This document shows positions 36,097 to 43,798 of a stretch of DNA of 64,000 bases, one piece after another. Position 1 is the first letter of the stretch. Every line of letters begins with the position of its first letter. Under the pieces are notes generated by a model. The model saw only the letters and a program-made list of their open reading frames with translations. It ran no database searches and had not been told where the DNA came from. The stretch spans positions 29,752 to 93,751 of the forward strand of contig CAZLGT010000011.1 in the NCBI GenBank assembly GCA_964559175.1. The letters run 5' to 3'. Position numbers and translations under genes: made by a program. The stretch comes from Mariniphaga sp964559175. Lineage in GTDB: Bacteria > Bacteroidota > Bacteroidia > Bacteroidales > Prolixibacteraceae.

Positions 36097-36118
36097 TGCC
36101 TGAAAAAGAAAACATAAA

Positions 36119-36358
36119 ATGGAAGTATTAAAAATTGTATTACTGGCGATTGCACTTGTTTCAATAGCCATGCTGGGACTTGCCACACAAATTTTGCTGA
36201 AACGCGGCGGGAAATTTCCGAATACCCATGTGGGAGGAAACAAGCACCTGAAAAAACAGGGAATTGCATGCGCACAAACGCAGGATAAAATGGAACGGGC
36301 TAAAGTGAAACAAAAGGTCGATTTTAAAGATGTGAAAATTGCAGGCATTGGTAAATGA
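36119..36358 (+). CDS. Small single-span membrane protein, conserved hypothetical
   Basis: A protein of 79 residues with one N-terminal membrane helix (about 4-28) followed by KRGGKFPNTHVGGNKHLK and a basic soluble tail with a single Cys. Similar short proteins occur widely in Bacteroidetes. It converges on apbE; the pairing of small Cys-containing membrane proteins with ApbE recalls NqrM, but the Cys pattern of NqrM is absent, so I do not claim that. Confidence 0.6.
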   Translation: MEVLKIVLLAIALVSIAMLGLATQILLKRGGKFPNTHVGGNKHLKKQGIACAQTQDKMERAKVKQKVDFKDVKIAGIGK

Positions 36359-36382
36359 GGGAGGCCTGATTTCATCCGTTTC

Positions 36383-37381
36383 CTATTTCATCAGATGTTC
36401 TCTGAAGTTTTCCGACACATATACCCGGATATCCCCTTCATCACCGGCATAAATAAAATAAACTTTCAGAGCAGAAATTTTTTCTGAAATTTCAATGGAC
36501 TTTTCGAGACCAAGCACCATAAATGCAGTGGCAAAGGCATCGGCATCCATGCAGCTTTCGGCCAGAACAGTGGCGCTTAACAAACTGTGCTGCACCGGGT
36601 AGCCGGTTTGGGGATCGATGGTGTGCGCATATTTTTTTCCGTCTTCGACATAAAAATTGCGATAGTTGCCCGAGGTAGCCAGGGCTTCATCAGGCAGTTG
36701 CACCTTTGCCTGAATGTCGCTCATCCAAAAAAAAGCCGATTCATCGGGCTTGCTGATGCCGATGGTCCAGGTACGGCCTTTCTCATTTTTCCCTTTGGCA
36801 AGTACCTCGCCGCCAATTTCAACCATGTAATTTTTACAGCCTTTTTCTTCCAGAAAACTGCCGAGCAAATCACATGTAAAACCTTTGGCAATGGCGCTCA
36901 TGTCGAGCTTCATATTGGGGTTTTCTTTTTCAATGCGACCATCTCTCAAAAGGATTTTCCGGTATCCGGTAATGTTTTTTAAACTGTCAATTATTTCCGG
37001 TGTCATTTTGCGGCGTTCTTCGGGCCCAAATCCCCAGGCATTTACCATGGGTCCGGCAGTAATGTCGAACGAACCACCGGTAATTTCCGAAATTTCCATA
37101 GCCCGGCGGTAGCATTGCAGAAACAAAGGATGCAATTCAACCGGCTGGTTACGGTTTATTTTTGAAATGTTGGAAGTGCTGTCGAACGTGGAAAAAATCC
37201 GGTTATACTCATTCAGCTTTTCAGTAATTCCCTGCTGAAAGTTTATTCCATTCGGACTTTCATAAACAATGTGATAATTGGTGCCGTAAATATAGCCCTG
37301 GTTATATATGTATGCTGCCGGCTGACTGCACGAAAACAGGGTGACAAAAAAAATAGCCGGTAACCAAAACCTGAATTGCAT
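36383..37381 (-). CDS. apbE: FAD:protein FMN transferase (ApbE)
   Basis: A lipoprotein of 332 residues (signal then FVTLFSC, lipid-bearing Cys near 18). ApbE attaches FMN by a phosphoester bond to Thr/Ser of exported redox subunits such as NqrB/NqrC and RnfG/RnfD. Family motifs are YGTNYHIVY, FDSTSNISKINR, GAFDITAGP-like GSFDITAGPMVNAWGFG, LDMSAIAKGFTCDLL and the metal/FAD-site region KYAHTIDPQTGYPVQ. The target protein is not encoded in the window. Confidence 0.92.
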   Translation of the reverse strand: MQFRFWLPAIFFVTLFSCSQPAAYIYNQGYIYGTNYHIVYESPNGINFQQGITEKLNEYNRIFSTFDSTSNISKINRNQPVELHPLFLQCYRRAMEISEITGGSFDITAGPMVNAWGFGPEERRKMTPEIIDSLKNITGYRKILLRDGRIEKENPNMKLDMSAIAKGFTCDLLGSFLEEKGCKNYMVEIGGEVLAKGKNEKGRTWTIGISKPDESAFFWMSDIQAKVQLPDEALATSGNYRNFYVEDGKKYAHTIDPQTGYPVQHSLLSATVLAESCMDADAFATAFMVLGLEKSIEISEKISALKVYFIYAGDEGDIRVYVSENFREHLMK

Positions 37382-37570
37382 ATTATAATGATTTAATCCG
37401 GTCCGAAATTACGAAAAATAGCGCTAACCCATAACCACCTATTCCCTCAATAAGGACTTACAGGGAAAATTTTGTATTTGGGATATAAATCAACTCTCCC
37501 ATTTCGTATTAATGTACTTTGGCCATTTGTTATTTATTCTGTTTTTTTACAGATGCAGAAAGATAATTTT

Positions 37571-37578
37571 TATATTTG
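37571..37578 (+). promoter_or_regulatory. -7 box of the long-leader promoter upstream of the regulator/dehydrogenase genes
   Basis: TATATTTG matches TAnnTTTG exactly. Transcription from here gives a leader of about 200 nt that includes the GGCGGAGCT motif. A similar stretch (TATATTTTTAGTACAAATAA) lies upstream of the second motif near 42143. The rest of 37382-37570 shows nothing recognisable. Confidence 0.6.
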
Positions 37579-37643
37579 TACAAACAATAATTGACAACTA
37601 TAAGTACACGTTTTTAGGGTTGTTTTTTAGGTTGCTGAATTCC

Positions 37644-37686
37644 TTCACTGTAACTGAGAGGGCGGAGCTGTAAAAAGTGCAGTGAA
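37644..37686 (+). promoter_or_regulatory. GGCGGAGCT leader motif, copy 1, in a hairpin context
   Basis: The 27-nt motif at 37650-37676 (GTAACTGA...GGCGGAGCTGTAAAAA) recurs at 42189, 47497 and 50049. Here it lies between inverted repeats TTCACTG (37644-37650) and CAGTGAA (37680-37686). The core resembles the ops element GGCGGTAGCNTG recognised by RfaH. It lies about 110 nt before the start of the wHTH regulator. Confidence 0.6.
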
Positions 37687-37784
37687 ATTCTCCTTCGGCA
37701 ACCATGTTAATCATTTAAATTGTAGTATCTTAGCTGTTTCAGAACCCTTCTGTTTTTCCGGCGGTTTCATTTCAAATTCAAATT

Positions 37785-38315
37785 ATGCTCGAAGCAATTG
37801 TTCCATCCAAAACGCGCCTCAAATTACTCATAAAGCTTTTTTTTATCGAAGGCAGTTCAGGGTACATCCGTGCTATGGAAAAGGAGTTTGGGGAATCGAC
37901 CAACGCCATACGCAAAGAGGTTAACCGTCTGGAAGATGCAGGCTTAATTATTTCAAAACCCGAAGGGAAGAAAAAGGTTTTCCGTGCCAACCCGGCGCAT
38001 CCGCTCTACAGCGACATCCGGAAAATTGTACGCACCACAGTGGGTATCGACCAGGTTGTGGAGCGGGTAGTCAGCCGTGTGGGCGACCTGGAACAGGCTT
38101 ATATTACCGGAAGTTTTGCCACAGGAGTTGATTCCGAAATTCTGGAACTGGCGCTGGTGGGCCGGAATATGGACACAGGCTATATCGGCCAGCTCGTGCA
38201 AAAAGCAGAAAAACTCATCCGCCGAAAAATTGTTTACCTATCCCTTACACCCGAACAAATGGAACATTTTTTCAGGGGCAGACCCAATTTGCTGATTTGG
38301 CAAAACGACAAGTGA
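37785..38315 (+). CDS. Winged-helix regulator with degenerate nucleotidyltransferase-like domain, copy 1
   Basis: A protein of 176 residues. Residues 1-85 form a winged helix (TRLKLLIKLFFIEGSSGYIR, then a recognition helix STNAIRKEVNRLEDAGLI). Residues about 95-170 look like a small Pol-beta/MNT nucleotidyltransferase fold, with GSFATG, but the usual DxD acids are replaced (SEILELALVG), so catalysis is doubtful. A homologue is at 42517. Both are preceded by the GGCGGAGCT leader motif. Position at the head of sugar-nucleotide genes suggests it regulates polysaccharide synthesis; this is inference. Confidence 0.8.
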   Translation: MLEAIVPSKTRLKLLIKLFFIEGSSGYIRAMEKEFGESTNAIRKEVNRLEDAGLIISKPEGKKKVFRANPAHPLYSDIRKIVRTTVGIDQVVERVVSRVGDLEQAYITGSFATGVDSEILELALVGRNMDTGYIGQLVQKAEKLIRRKIVYLSLTPEQMEHFFRGRPNLLIWQNDK

Positions 38316-38435
38316 AAAAGCAATACCAGGAAAATCCAAACAGAAATATCTTTACGAAAATTCATACAAATTGCCAATTTTTCAATTTAACCATTTATCA
38401 GTTTTACAATTTAACCGTTTATCAATTTTCATCAC

Positions 38436-39854
38436 ATGAACCACAAAGAAAACATTTTACAAAAGATTTCCTCCAACACCGAAGTGACAGGCATTATCGG
38501 CCTCGGATACGTAGGCCTCCCGCTGGCCGTTAACTTTGCCGAAGCCGGAGTAAAAACCATCGGGTTCGACAAAAATCCGCAAAAAGTGGACAGCATCAAC
38601 CACGGGGAAAACTACATCGAAGACATCCGCGATGCCGTGCTCAGAGAAGTTGTGGAAAACGTTTCCCTCAGCGCAACAACCGATTTCAGCCGCATGGCCG
38701 AATGCGACGCTCTCATTATTGCCGTGCCCACACCCCTCGACCGGTTCAAAAAGCCCGACATGAGTTTCATCGAAGCTGCCTGTGCGGACATTGGCCGGTA
38801 CATGAAACCAGGTACTTTCATCTGCCTCGAAAGCACCACGTACCCCACCACCACCGAAGACGTAATGTTGCCAATCATCGAGAGGGAGTCACAGTATAAT
38901 GCAAATAACGGTTCGAAAAGTTCGAAAAGTTTGAATGATTCGACAAGTTCGAACTCTTCGAACAATTTCAAACAACCGTCAAACTCCTCGAACTCTTTAA
39001 ACTTTAAACACGGAGTGGATTTCTGGCTCGCCTATTCCCCGGAGCGTGTCGATCCCGGCAACAAATCGTTCCACACCCGCAATACACCCAAAGTCCTTGG
39101 CGCAATGACACCCGACGGGCTCGAAATTGGAATGGCCCTGTATAAAAAAGCCATCGACACTATTTACCCGGTAAGCTCGCCACGTGTGGCCGAAATGGTG
39201 AAAATATTGGAAAACACCTATCGCCTGGTAAACATTAGCCTCATAAACGAACTGGCGTTGTTGTCCGGCAAAATGGACATCAACATCTGGGAGGTGATCG
39301 AAGCCGCCAAAACCAAGCCCTTCGGCTTCCAGGCCTTTTACCCCGGCCCCGGCATTGGCGGGCACTGCATTCCGCTCGACCCGTTTTACCTGGAGCACAT
39401 CGCCAAAAAATACAACTTCGACCTTTCTATGATTCACACCGCCGGCCACATCAACATGCGCATGCCCCATTACATGTATATTAAAATTGCCACCGCTCTC
39501 AACCGGCACAAAAAAGCAGTAAACGGCAGCAAGGTGCTTTTCCTCGGCGTAGCCTACAAACCCAACATCAACGACGAACGCGAATCACCGGCTCTGGAAA
39601 TTATGGAAACAGTAGCCCACAAAGGCGGCGAAGTAGCCTATCACGATCCACATATTCACGTGGCAAGAACCCACGACGGAAAAAAATACCACTCTGTTGA
39701 GCTCACTGCCGAAACACTGGCGCAGGCCGATGTAGTTGTTCTCACCACAAATCATTCTGCATTCGATGTGGATTTTATTCAGGAACATGCGCAAATGATT
39801 GTGGATATGCGAAACATGATAAATAAATCTGGTGATAAAGTTTATAAACTCTAA
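38436..39854 (+). CDS. Nucleotide-sugar 6-dehydrogenase (UDP-GlcNAc/ManNAc type) with in-frame insertion
   Basis: A UDP-sugar dehydrogenase that oxidises C6 to a uronate using NAD. N-terminal Rossmann domain GIIGLGYVGLPLAVNFAEAG, catalytic Cys in GPGIGGHCIPLDPFYL, and C-terminal domain GVAYKPNINDERESPALEI. The overall pattern is WbpA-like (UDP-GlcNAc 6-dehydrogenase) but substrate is not certain. At 472 residues it is about 35-40 longer than the family; the excess is a Ser/Asn-rich tract at about 158-191, between LPIIERES and HGVDFWLAYSPERVD. Start at 38436 follows an AT-rich low-complexity spacer. Confidence 0.88.
   Translation: MNHKENILQKISSNTEVTGIIGLGYVGLPLAVNFAEAGVKTIGFDKNPQKVDSINHGENYIEDIRDAVLREVVENVSLSATTDFSRMAECDALIIAVPTPLDRFKKPDMSFIEAACADIGRYMKPGTFICLESTTYPTTTEDVMLPIIERESQYNANNGSKSSKSLNDSTSSNSSNNFKQPSNSSNSLNFKHGVDFWLAYSPERVDPGNKSFHTRNTPKVLGAMTPDGLEIGMALYKKAIDTIYPVSSPRVAEMVKILENTYRLVNISLINELALLSGKMDINIWEVIEAAKTKPFGFQAFYPGPGIGGHCIPLDPFYLEHIAKKYNFDLSMIHTAGHINMRMPHYMYIKIATALNRHKKAVNGSKVLFLGVAYKPNINDERESPALEIMETVAHKGGEVAYHDPHIHVARTHDGKKYHSVELTAETLAQADVVVLTTNHSAFDVDFIQEHAQMIVDMRNMINKSGDKVYKL
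38908..39008 (+). repeat. Low-complexity tract inserted in frame in the dehydrogenase gene
   Basis: Repeated TTCGAA/GTTCGAA and ACTTTAAAC-type units of the same style as the intergenic tracts. They encode a Ser/Asn/Lys-rich loop absent from the rest of the family, and leave the frame open. Confidence 0.75.
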
Positions 39855-39874
39855 GAATTTAAAACAAAATTTGA

Positions 39875-40915
39875 ATGAAAATCTTAGTTACAGGCACAGC
39901 GGGTTTTATAGGATACCATTTAGCTAAGAAACTTTTGGAAAGAGGAGATACTGTGGTAGGAATAGACAATATCAATGACTATTATGATATAGAATTAAAA
40001 TACGCCCGTTTAGCCGAAACCGGCATTTCCCGGGAGGCGGAACAATGGCACAACAAAGTGCAAAGCACCAAGTACCCCAACTACAATTTTGTGCGCATGA
40101 ACCTCGAAGACCGTGAACAGCTCAACCAACTCTTTGAACAGGAAAAATTCGACAAAGTGTGCAACCTCGCAGCACAGGCCGGGGTACGGTACAGTTTGGA
40201 AAACCCGCATGTTTACATTAACAGCAACATTGTGGGGTTTGTGAACATACTTGAGGTTTGCCGCCATCACAACATCAAGCATTTGGCGTATGCCAGCTCC
40301 AGCAGTGTTTACGGCAACAACACCAAAATGCCGCTCAGCACCAGCGACAATGTCGATCATCCCATAAGCATGTACGCTGCCACCAAAAAAAGCAACGAGC
40401 TGATGGCCCACACCTACAGCCATTTGTTTGGCCTCCCCACCACCGGACTCCGGTTCTTTACCGTGTATGGCCCCTGGGGACGCCCCGATATGGCCTATTT
40501 TCTCTATACAAAAGCCATCCTCGCCGGCCAGCCCATAAAAGTTTTCAACAACGGCAACATGGTCCGCGACTTCACCTATGTGGACGACATTGTGGAAGGA
40601 GTAGTTCGGGTAATTGATTCGCCCGCAACCGTTTCAAATATTGAAAACCCCGATGTTTCTTGTAGCAACACCGCCCCTTATAAAGTTTACAACATTGGAA
40701 ATTCCTCACCGGTGCAATTGATGGAATATATTGGAGCAATAGAACAATTTCTGGGAAAAACCGCCCAAAAAGAGTTTTTGCCCATGCAACCCGGCGATGT
40801 ACCGAGGACAGAGGCGGATGTGACAGATTTAGTTGAAAACCTGGGCTATAAACCAGACACGCCTGTGCAGAACGGGATTGAAAAGTTTATAAAATGGTAC
40901 AAATCCTATTTTTGA
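39875..40915 (+). CDS. capI: UDP-glucuronate/galacturonate 4-epimerase (CapI family), intact copy
   Basis: An extended SDR epimerase of 346 residues. NAD loop TGTAGFIGYHLAKKLLERGD, substrate segments AAQAGVRYSLENPHVY and YASSSSVYGNN, catalytic YAATKKSNELMAH, and LRFFTVYGPWGRPDMA mark the CapI/UDP-GlcA 4-epimerase group. It interconverts a UDP-uronic acid with its C4 epimer, using the product of a dehydrogenase such as the one just upstream (20-nt gap). Three other full or partial copies lie at 41621, 52666 and 54724; this is the only intact one. Confidence 0.92.
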   Translation: MKILVTGTAGFIGYHLAKKLLERGDTVVGIDNINDYYDIELKYARLAETGISREAEQWHNKVQSTKYPNYNFVRMNLEDREQLNQLFEQEKFDKVCNLAAQAGVRYSLENPHVYINSNIVGFVNILEVCRHHNIKHLAYASSSSVYGNNTKMPLSTSDNVDHPISMYAATKKSNELMAHTYSHLFGLPTTGLRFFTVYGPWGRPDMAYFLYTKAILAGQPIKVFNNGNMVRDFTYVDDIVEGVVRVIDSPATVSNIENPDVSCSNTAPYKVYNIGNSSPVQLMEYIGAIEQFLGKTAQKEFLPMQPGDVPRTEADVTDLVENLGYKPDTPVQNGIEKFIKWYKSYF

Positions 40916-40972
40916 TTTTTGTAACTTTGAACTTTATAAATTGTATTTTCAAACAAAGAAATAAATTTTAAA

Positions 40973-41206
40973 ATGGTAAATTGGAATTTACATATTGAAT
41001 CAGATCCTGGTAAGTTATTCGGAAAACCCACAATAATCAACACAAGGATATCTGTAGATTTAATTCTGGAAAAACTGGCGGCAGGCGACACCGTTGAAGA
41101 TTTATTGGCGGCATATCCAAAACTGACGAACGACGATATTATTGCTTGTTTATTATTTGCCGCCGATTCAATCAAAAATGAAGTCATAATTCCAAAAGCT
41201 TCTTAA
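40973..41206 (+). CDS. DUF433 antitoxin
   Basis: A 77-residue DUF433 protein, a small winged-helix/HTH fold (KPTIINTRISVDLILEKLAAGD, then TVEDLLAAYPKLTNDDIIACL). DUF433 proteins are the usual antitoxin partners of DUF5615 PIN-like toxins, the next gene, 1 nt downstream. A TAACTTTG -7 box lies at 40922-40929. The pair sits between the intact capI and a capI 3' relic. Confidence 0.85.
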   Translation: MVNWNLHIESDPGKLFGKPTIINTRISVDLILEKLAAGDTVEDLLAAYPKLTNDDIIACLLFAADSIKNEVIIPKAS

Positions 41207-41207
41207 A

Positions 41208-41573
41208 ATGAATTTGGTGGCTGACGAAAGTGTTGACTCCGGAATAACCCAGGGATTGAGAAAAAAGGGAATAAACGTATTTTCAATTGCCGAAGAATCC
41301 GGAGGAATAAAAGATACCGAAGTATTGGAATTGGCAGTCAAAAATGATGCTTTACTCATTACCGAAGACAAAGATTTTGGAGAACTGGCTTTTCGGCTAA
41401 AATTTCAACACGAAGGAATTCTATTAATAAGATTAAGTGATTTACCGCGTAATGAACGTTTATTACTCGCAGTTAAAACTATTTTCTCAAACTTAAATAA
41501 ACTGAAAGGAAACTTTTCAGTGCTTACAAAAAACGGACTTCGAATTAAAAACTTACAAGGAAAGGCAAAATAA
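41208..41573 (+). CDS. DUF5615 PIN-like toxin
   Basis: A 121-residue PIN-fold protein with acidic residues in MNLVADESVDSGI, EESGGIKDTEVLELAVK and ITEDKDFGELAF. These proteins are predicted ribonucleases inhibited by the adjacent DUF433 antitoxin. The target RNA is unknown. Confidence 0.85.
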   Translation: MNLVADESVDSGITQGLRKKGINVFSIAEESGGIKDTEVLELAVKNDALLITEDKDFGELAFRLKFQHEGILLIRLSDLPRNERLLLAVKTIFSNLNKLKGNFSVLTKNGLRIKNLQGKAK

Positions 41574-41620
41574 TACCAATTGTTTTTCAAACTGAGCCTT
41601 AAGCGAAGTTTGAAATTAGA

Positions 41621-41671
41621 GGAATTGAACGGTTTATTGAATGGTACAAATCATATTTTTTTGCACAATAA
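41621..41671 (+). pseudogene. Relic of a capI 3' end
   Basis: The 16 codons here read GIERFIEWYKSYF followed by three codons and a stop. This matches the C-terminus of the CapI copies (GIERFIEWYKEYF at 53820, GIEKFIKWYKSYF in the intact gene). No other part of the gene is attached, so it is a 3' scrap left by recombination or by insertion of the toxin-antitoxin pair. Confidence 0.75.
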
Positions 41672-42188
41672 ACCTGGTTGGCTTTGGCACATAAAAAGTT
41701 TCTTGTAATCAACTTAAACGCACATAAAAACAATGGAGCAGACCAGAAACCCGCAACCCGTTCAGTAAGCCCCGGTTTTCAGGAGCGCAGAGAACTGAAA
41801 AACGTTGGGCGCACTAATCCCGCACAGCGGGGCAACCCCGAACTCTGAACCCGGAACTCTTCTCTTTCTCTTGTGGCTAAAAAATCAAATGTGGCTAAAG
41901 CCGGGAGAAAGAGATTTAACTTTCATCACCTATCCGTTGGCTAAAGCCGAACGGCAATATCAGCAACCTGAAACCAGCAACCAATGACCAATCTCCGGCC
42001 TCTCCAGTCCTGAACCCTGTGTCTAACCAGCTTGTGCCGCTCATTCTTTTGTAACAAAAATTTAACTTATGCTCTTAACCATTTCCCTGAAGACTTTTTG
42101 TATTTTTAAAAACAATACTATATTTACAATCTTATTATTGAGTATATTTTTAGTACAAATAATAATACTATTTGAAAATGCCTTGTCT
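41672..42188. other. Intergenic repeat field
   Basis: No gene seen. It holds the 51-bp repeat at 41760-41810, the palindrome TCCCGCACAGCGGGG (41818-41832), GGCTAAAGCC-type palindromes near 41892 and 41938, and ACCAGCAACC tracts. Near 42143 a TATATTTT promoter-like stretch resembles that at 37571. Confidence 0.6.
41760..41810. repeat. 51-bp dispersed repeat, copy 1
   Basis: Identical over 51 bp to 51642-51692. It contains the inverted arms CGGTTTTCAG and CTGAAAAACG around an 11-13 nt loop, so it can form a hairpin. Confidence 0.85.
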
Positions 42189-42215
42189 GTAACTGACGGG
42201 GCGGAGCTATGAAAA
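42189..42215 (+). promoter_or_regulatory. GGCGGAGCT leader motif, copy 2
   Basis: GTAACTGA, then GGGGCGGAGCTATGAAAA, flanked by CTGT (42187-42190) and ACAG (42217-42220). It lies upstream of the second wHTH regulator, but an assembly gap and tandem repeats lie between. Confidence 0.55.
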
Positions 42216-42284
42216 AACAGCCCTTTTTCAATTTATAAACAACTCTTAAACAACAACAAACAACAAACATAAAAAAGAAATCCC

Positions 42285-42494
42285 TCTGTGTAAATCCGTG
42301 TAATCTGTGGCAAAATATATCTCTCTCCGTGTAAATCCGTGTAATNNNNNNNNNNNNNNNNNNNNNNNNNNNNNNNNNNNNNNNNNNNNNNNNNNNNNNN
42401 NNNNNNNNNNNNNNNNNNNNNNNNNNNNNNNNNNNNNNNNNNNNNTCTCTCCGTGTAAATCCGTGTAATTAGTGGCAAATTCTCTCTCCGTTTA
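42285..42494. repeat. Tandem repeat of CCGTGTAAATCCGTGTAAT units, spanning an assembly gap
   Basis: At least three units of a repeat with core CCGTGTAAATCCGTGTAAT are visible on the two sides of a 100-N gap (42346-42445). The 24 bases that end the left side are the same as the first 24 of the right side. The reverse strand reads as an ITRIYTE repeat, but I do not regard it as a gene. Confidence 0.8.
42346..42445. other. Assembly gap (100 N)
   Basis: Exactly 100 N, the usual default for a gap of unknown size, inside the tandem repeat. Confidence 0.98.
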
Positions 42495-42516
42495 ATCTGT
42501 GCTTAAAAATTTCATC

Positions 42517-43065
42517 ATGCTCGATACGCTCATCTCTTCAAAAACCCGTCTCAAGCTCCTCATCAAATTCTTCCTCTTCGACGGCAATCGCGGTTACCTT
42601 CGAAATATGGAGAAGGAGTTCCACGGTTCCACCAACGCCATCCGCATGGAGCTGAACCGCTTCACCGAGGCCGGACTGCTCACCTCCGAATACGAAGGGA
42701 GGAAGCGGTTTTACCAGGCCAACAGGAAGCACCCGCTCTATGAAGACCTGAAACGCATCGTGCGCAAAACCGTTGGCATCGACCAGATCGTGGAGCGCAT
42801 TACCAGCCAGATAGGACAGTTGGAGGCAGCCTGGATTATTGGCGACTTTGCCAAAGGGAACGATGCCGAAGTGATTGAACTGGCCCTGGTAGGCGAACAG
42901 TTAGACGTGCCCTATATCAACCAGCTGGTAGCCAAAGCCGAATCACTTATCGACCGCAAAATCATGTACCAGATACTCACCCGCGAGCAGATGGACTGGT
43001 TCTTCAAGGATAAGCCGGCGTTCCTCATCTGGTCGGACACGTATGACACGGATAACACGAATTAA
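42517..43065 (+). CDS. Winged-helix regulator with degenerate nucleotidyltransferase-like domain, copy 2
   Basis: A protein of about 182 residues homologous along its length to the regulator at 37785. It shares the SSKTRLKLLIKFF opening, the helix STNAIRMELNRFTEAGLL, the RKTVGIDQIVER linker and an ELALVG segment. Here the GS of the nucleotidyltransferase loop is GD (IIGDFAKG), again arguing against catalysis. An in-frame start at 42499 is less likely, since MLDTLISSKTR aligns with the MLEAIVPSKTR start of copy 1. The copies have diverged well beyond recent duplication. Confidence 0.8.
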   Translation: MLDTLISSKTRLKLLIKFFLFDGNRGYLRNMEKEFHGSTNAIRMELNRFTEAGLLTSEYEGRKRFYQANRKHPLYEDLKRIVRKTVGIDQIVERITSQIGQLEAAWIIGDFAKGNDAEVIELALVGEQLDVPYINQLVAKAESLIDRKIMYQILTREQMDWFFKDKPAFLIWSDTYDTDNTN

Positions 43066-43108
43066 CACACGAATTGCTCGGATTAAGGCGGATTACGCAG
43101 AACTCCAA

Positions 43109-43168
43109 ATGACGAACCTAATCTACGAAAAAGAGACATATGGGATTATTGGAGCTTGCCCTGTATAA
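43109..43168 (+). pseudogene. 5' relic of a GxxExxY-type protein gene
   Basis: A 19-codon frame reads MTNLIYEKETYGIIGAC and then stops. This resembles the N-terminus of GxxExxY (PDDEXK-like) proteins common in Bacteroidetes, from memory of the family. The rest of the gene is missing. Confidence 0.45.
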
Positions 43169-43183
43169 TAAAATGGATTAATA

Positions 43184-43798
43184 ATGTATTATACTTATGT
43201 ATTATTAAGCTTGAAGGATAATAAATTCTATACCGGATATACTTCTGATATAGAAAAAAGACTAAAAAAGCACAACAATGGTGAAGTCTTTTTCACAAAA
43301 AGCAGAAGACCATTTAAGCTGATTTACTTTGAGTCATGTTTAAACCAGGAAGATGCCCTGCACCGCGAAAATTATTTAAAAACAACTTATGGGAAAAGAT
43401 ATATTAAAAACCGTAACAAACATTATCTTTACTTCGTTTCGTCCAAATCACAATTTCACTATATTTGTTTCTATTATTCAAAACAATATCACGTGGATAC
43501 AATTGAGAAAAATAAATTACTGAGCCAACTACTTTGGGGCTATACTATCTCTGGCGAAGATATTGAAGCAGTGTTAAAAGGCGAAAAAAAGGTTGCCGGA
43601 CATTATACACGTGAGATGCTTTTCCAAAAAATGCTTGAATCATATTCTTGGTTCACTATTATACAATTGCTTACTTTAAACGAAATACAGTATTTATTAA
43701 CAAATCGGTCTATTAGCAAACTTAGATCACCGTCATTACGTCAAAAATATGAATTCGTCCAAAAAAGATTACAGCAAATTATATCAGTTACAGGATAA
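43184..43798 (+). CDS. GIY-YIG nuclease domain protein running into an AbiE-type partner
   Basis: The first 82 residues or so are a GIY-YIG endonuclease domain (YYTYVLLSLKDNKFYTGYT, EKRLKKHNNG, ENYLKTTYGKRYIK). Such short proteins act as DNA nucleases of unknown target. Instead of stopping there, the frame runs on into a second, helical protein of about 100 residues (from 43493) that resembles the upstream partner of AbiEii-type toxins. A promoter box and a GTG start lie at the junction, so two gene products are likely: a GIY-YIG gene that has lost its stop, and the partner protein. Which is made is unknown. Confidence 0.65.
   Translation: MYYTYVLLSLKDNKFYTGYTSDIEKRLKKHNNGEVFFTKSRRPFKLIYFESCLNQEDALHRENYLKTTYGKRYIKNRNKHYLYFVSSKSQFHYICFYYSKQYHVDTIEKNKLLSQLLWGYTISGEDIEAVLKGEKKVAGHYTREMLFQKMLESYSWFTIIQLLTLNEIQYLLTNRSISKLRSPSLRQKYEFVQKRLQQIISVTG
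43460..43467 (+). promoter_or_regulatory. -7 box inside the GIY-YIG frame, for the AbiE-type module
   Basis: TATATTTG matches TAnnTTTG and lies 25 nt before a GTG at 43493 that would start the AbiE-type partner on its own. Confidence 0.5.
43493..43798 (+). CDS. Probable partner/antitoxin of the AbiEii-like protein (internal GTG start)
   Basis: About 101 residues starting VDTIEKNKLLSQLLWGYTIS, mostly helical, with REMLFQKMLESYSWFTIIQL. It is in frame with, and contained in, the GIY-YIG reading frame. The end overlaps the nucleotidyltransferase gene by 50 nt, as is usual for paired toxin-antitoxin genes. A separate start at the GTG is inferred from the promoter box and from the GIY-YIG domain ending before it. 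Confidence 0.5.
   Translation: MDTIEKNKLLSQLLWGYTISGEDIEAVLKGEKKVAGHYTREMLFQKMLESYSWFTIIQLLTLNEIQYLLTNRSISKLRSPSLRQKYEFVQKRLQQIISVTG

Noticed and set aside
36119..36358. NqrM identity for the small membrane protein next to apbE
   Set aside because: Only one Cys is present and the NqrM cysteine pattern is absent; neighbourhood alone is not enough.
42233..42478. Reverse-strand frame with repeated ITRIYTE peptide across the N gap
   Set aside because: It is made of a tandem DNA repeat and an assembly gap; no independent evidence of coding.
42285..42494. CRISPR-like array at the CCGTGTAAATCCGTGTAAT repeats
   Set aside because: Units are directly adjacent tandem copies with no unique spacers of constant length, and there are no cas genes.
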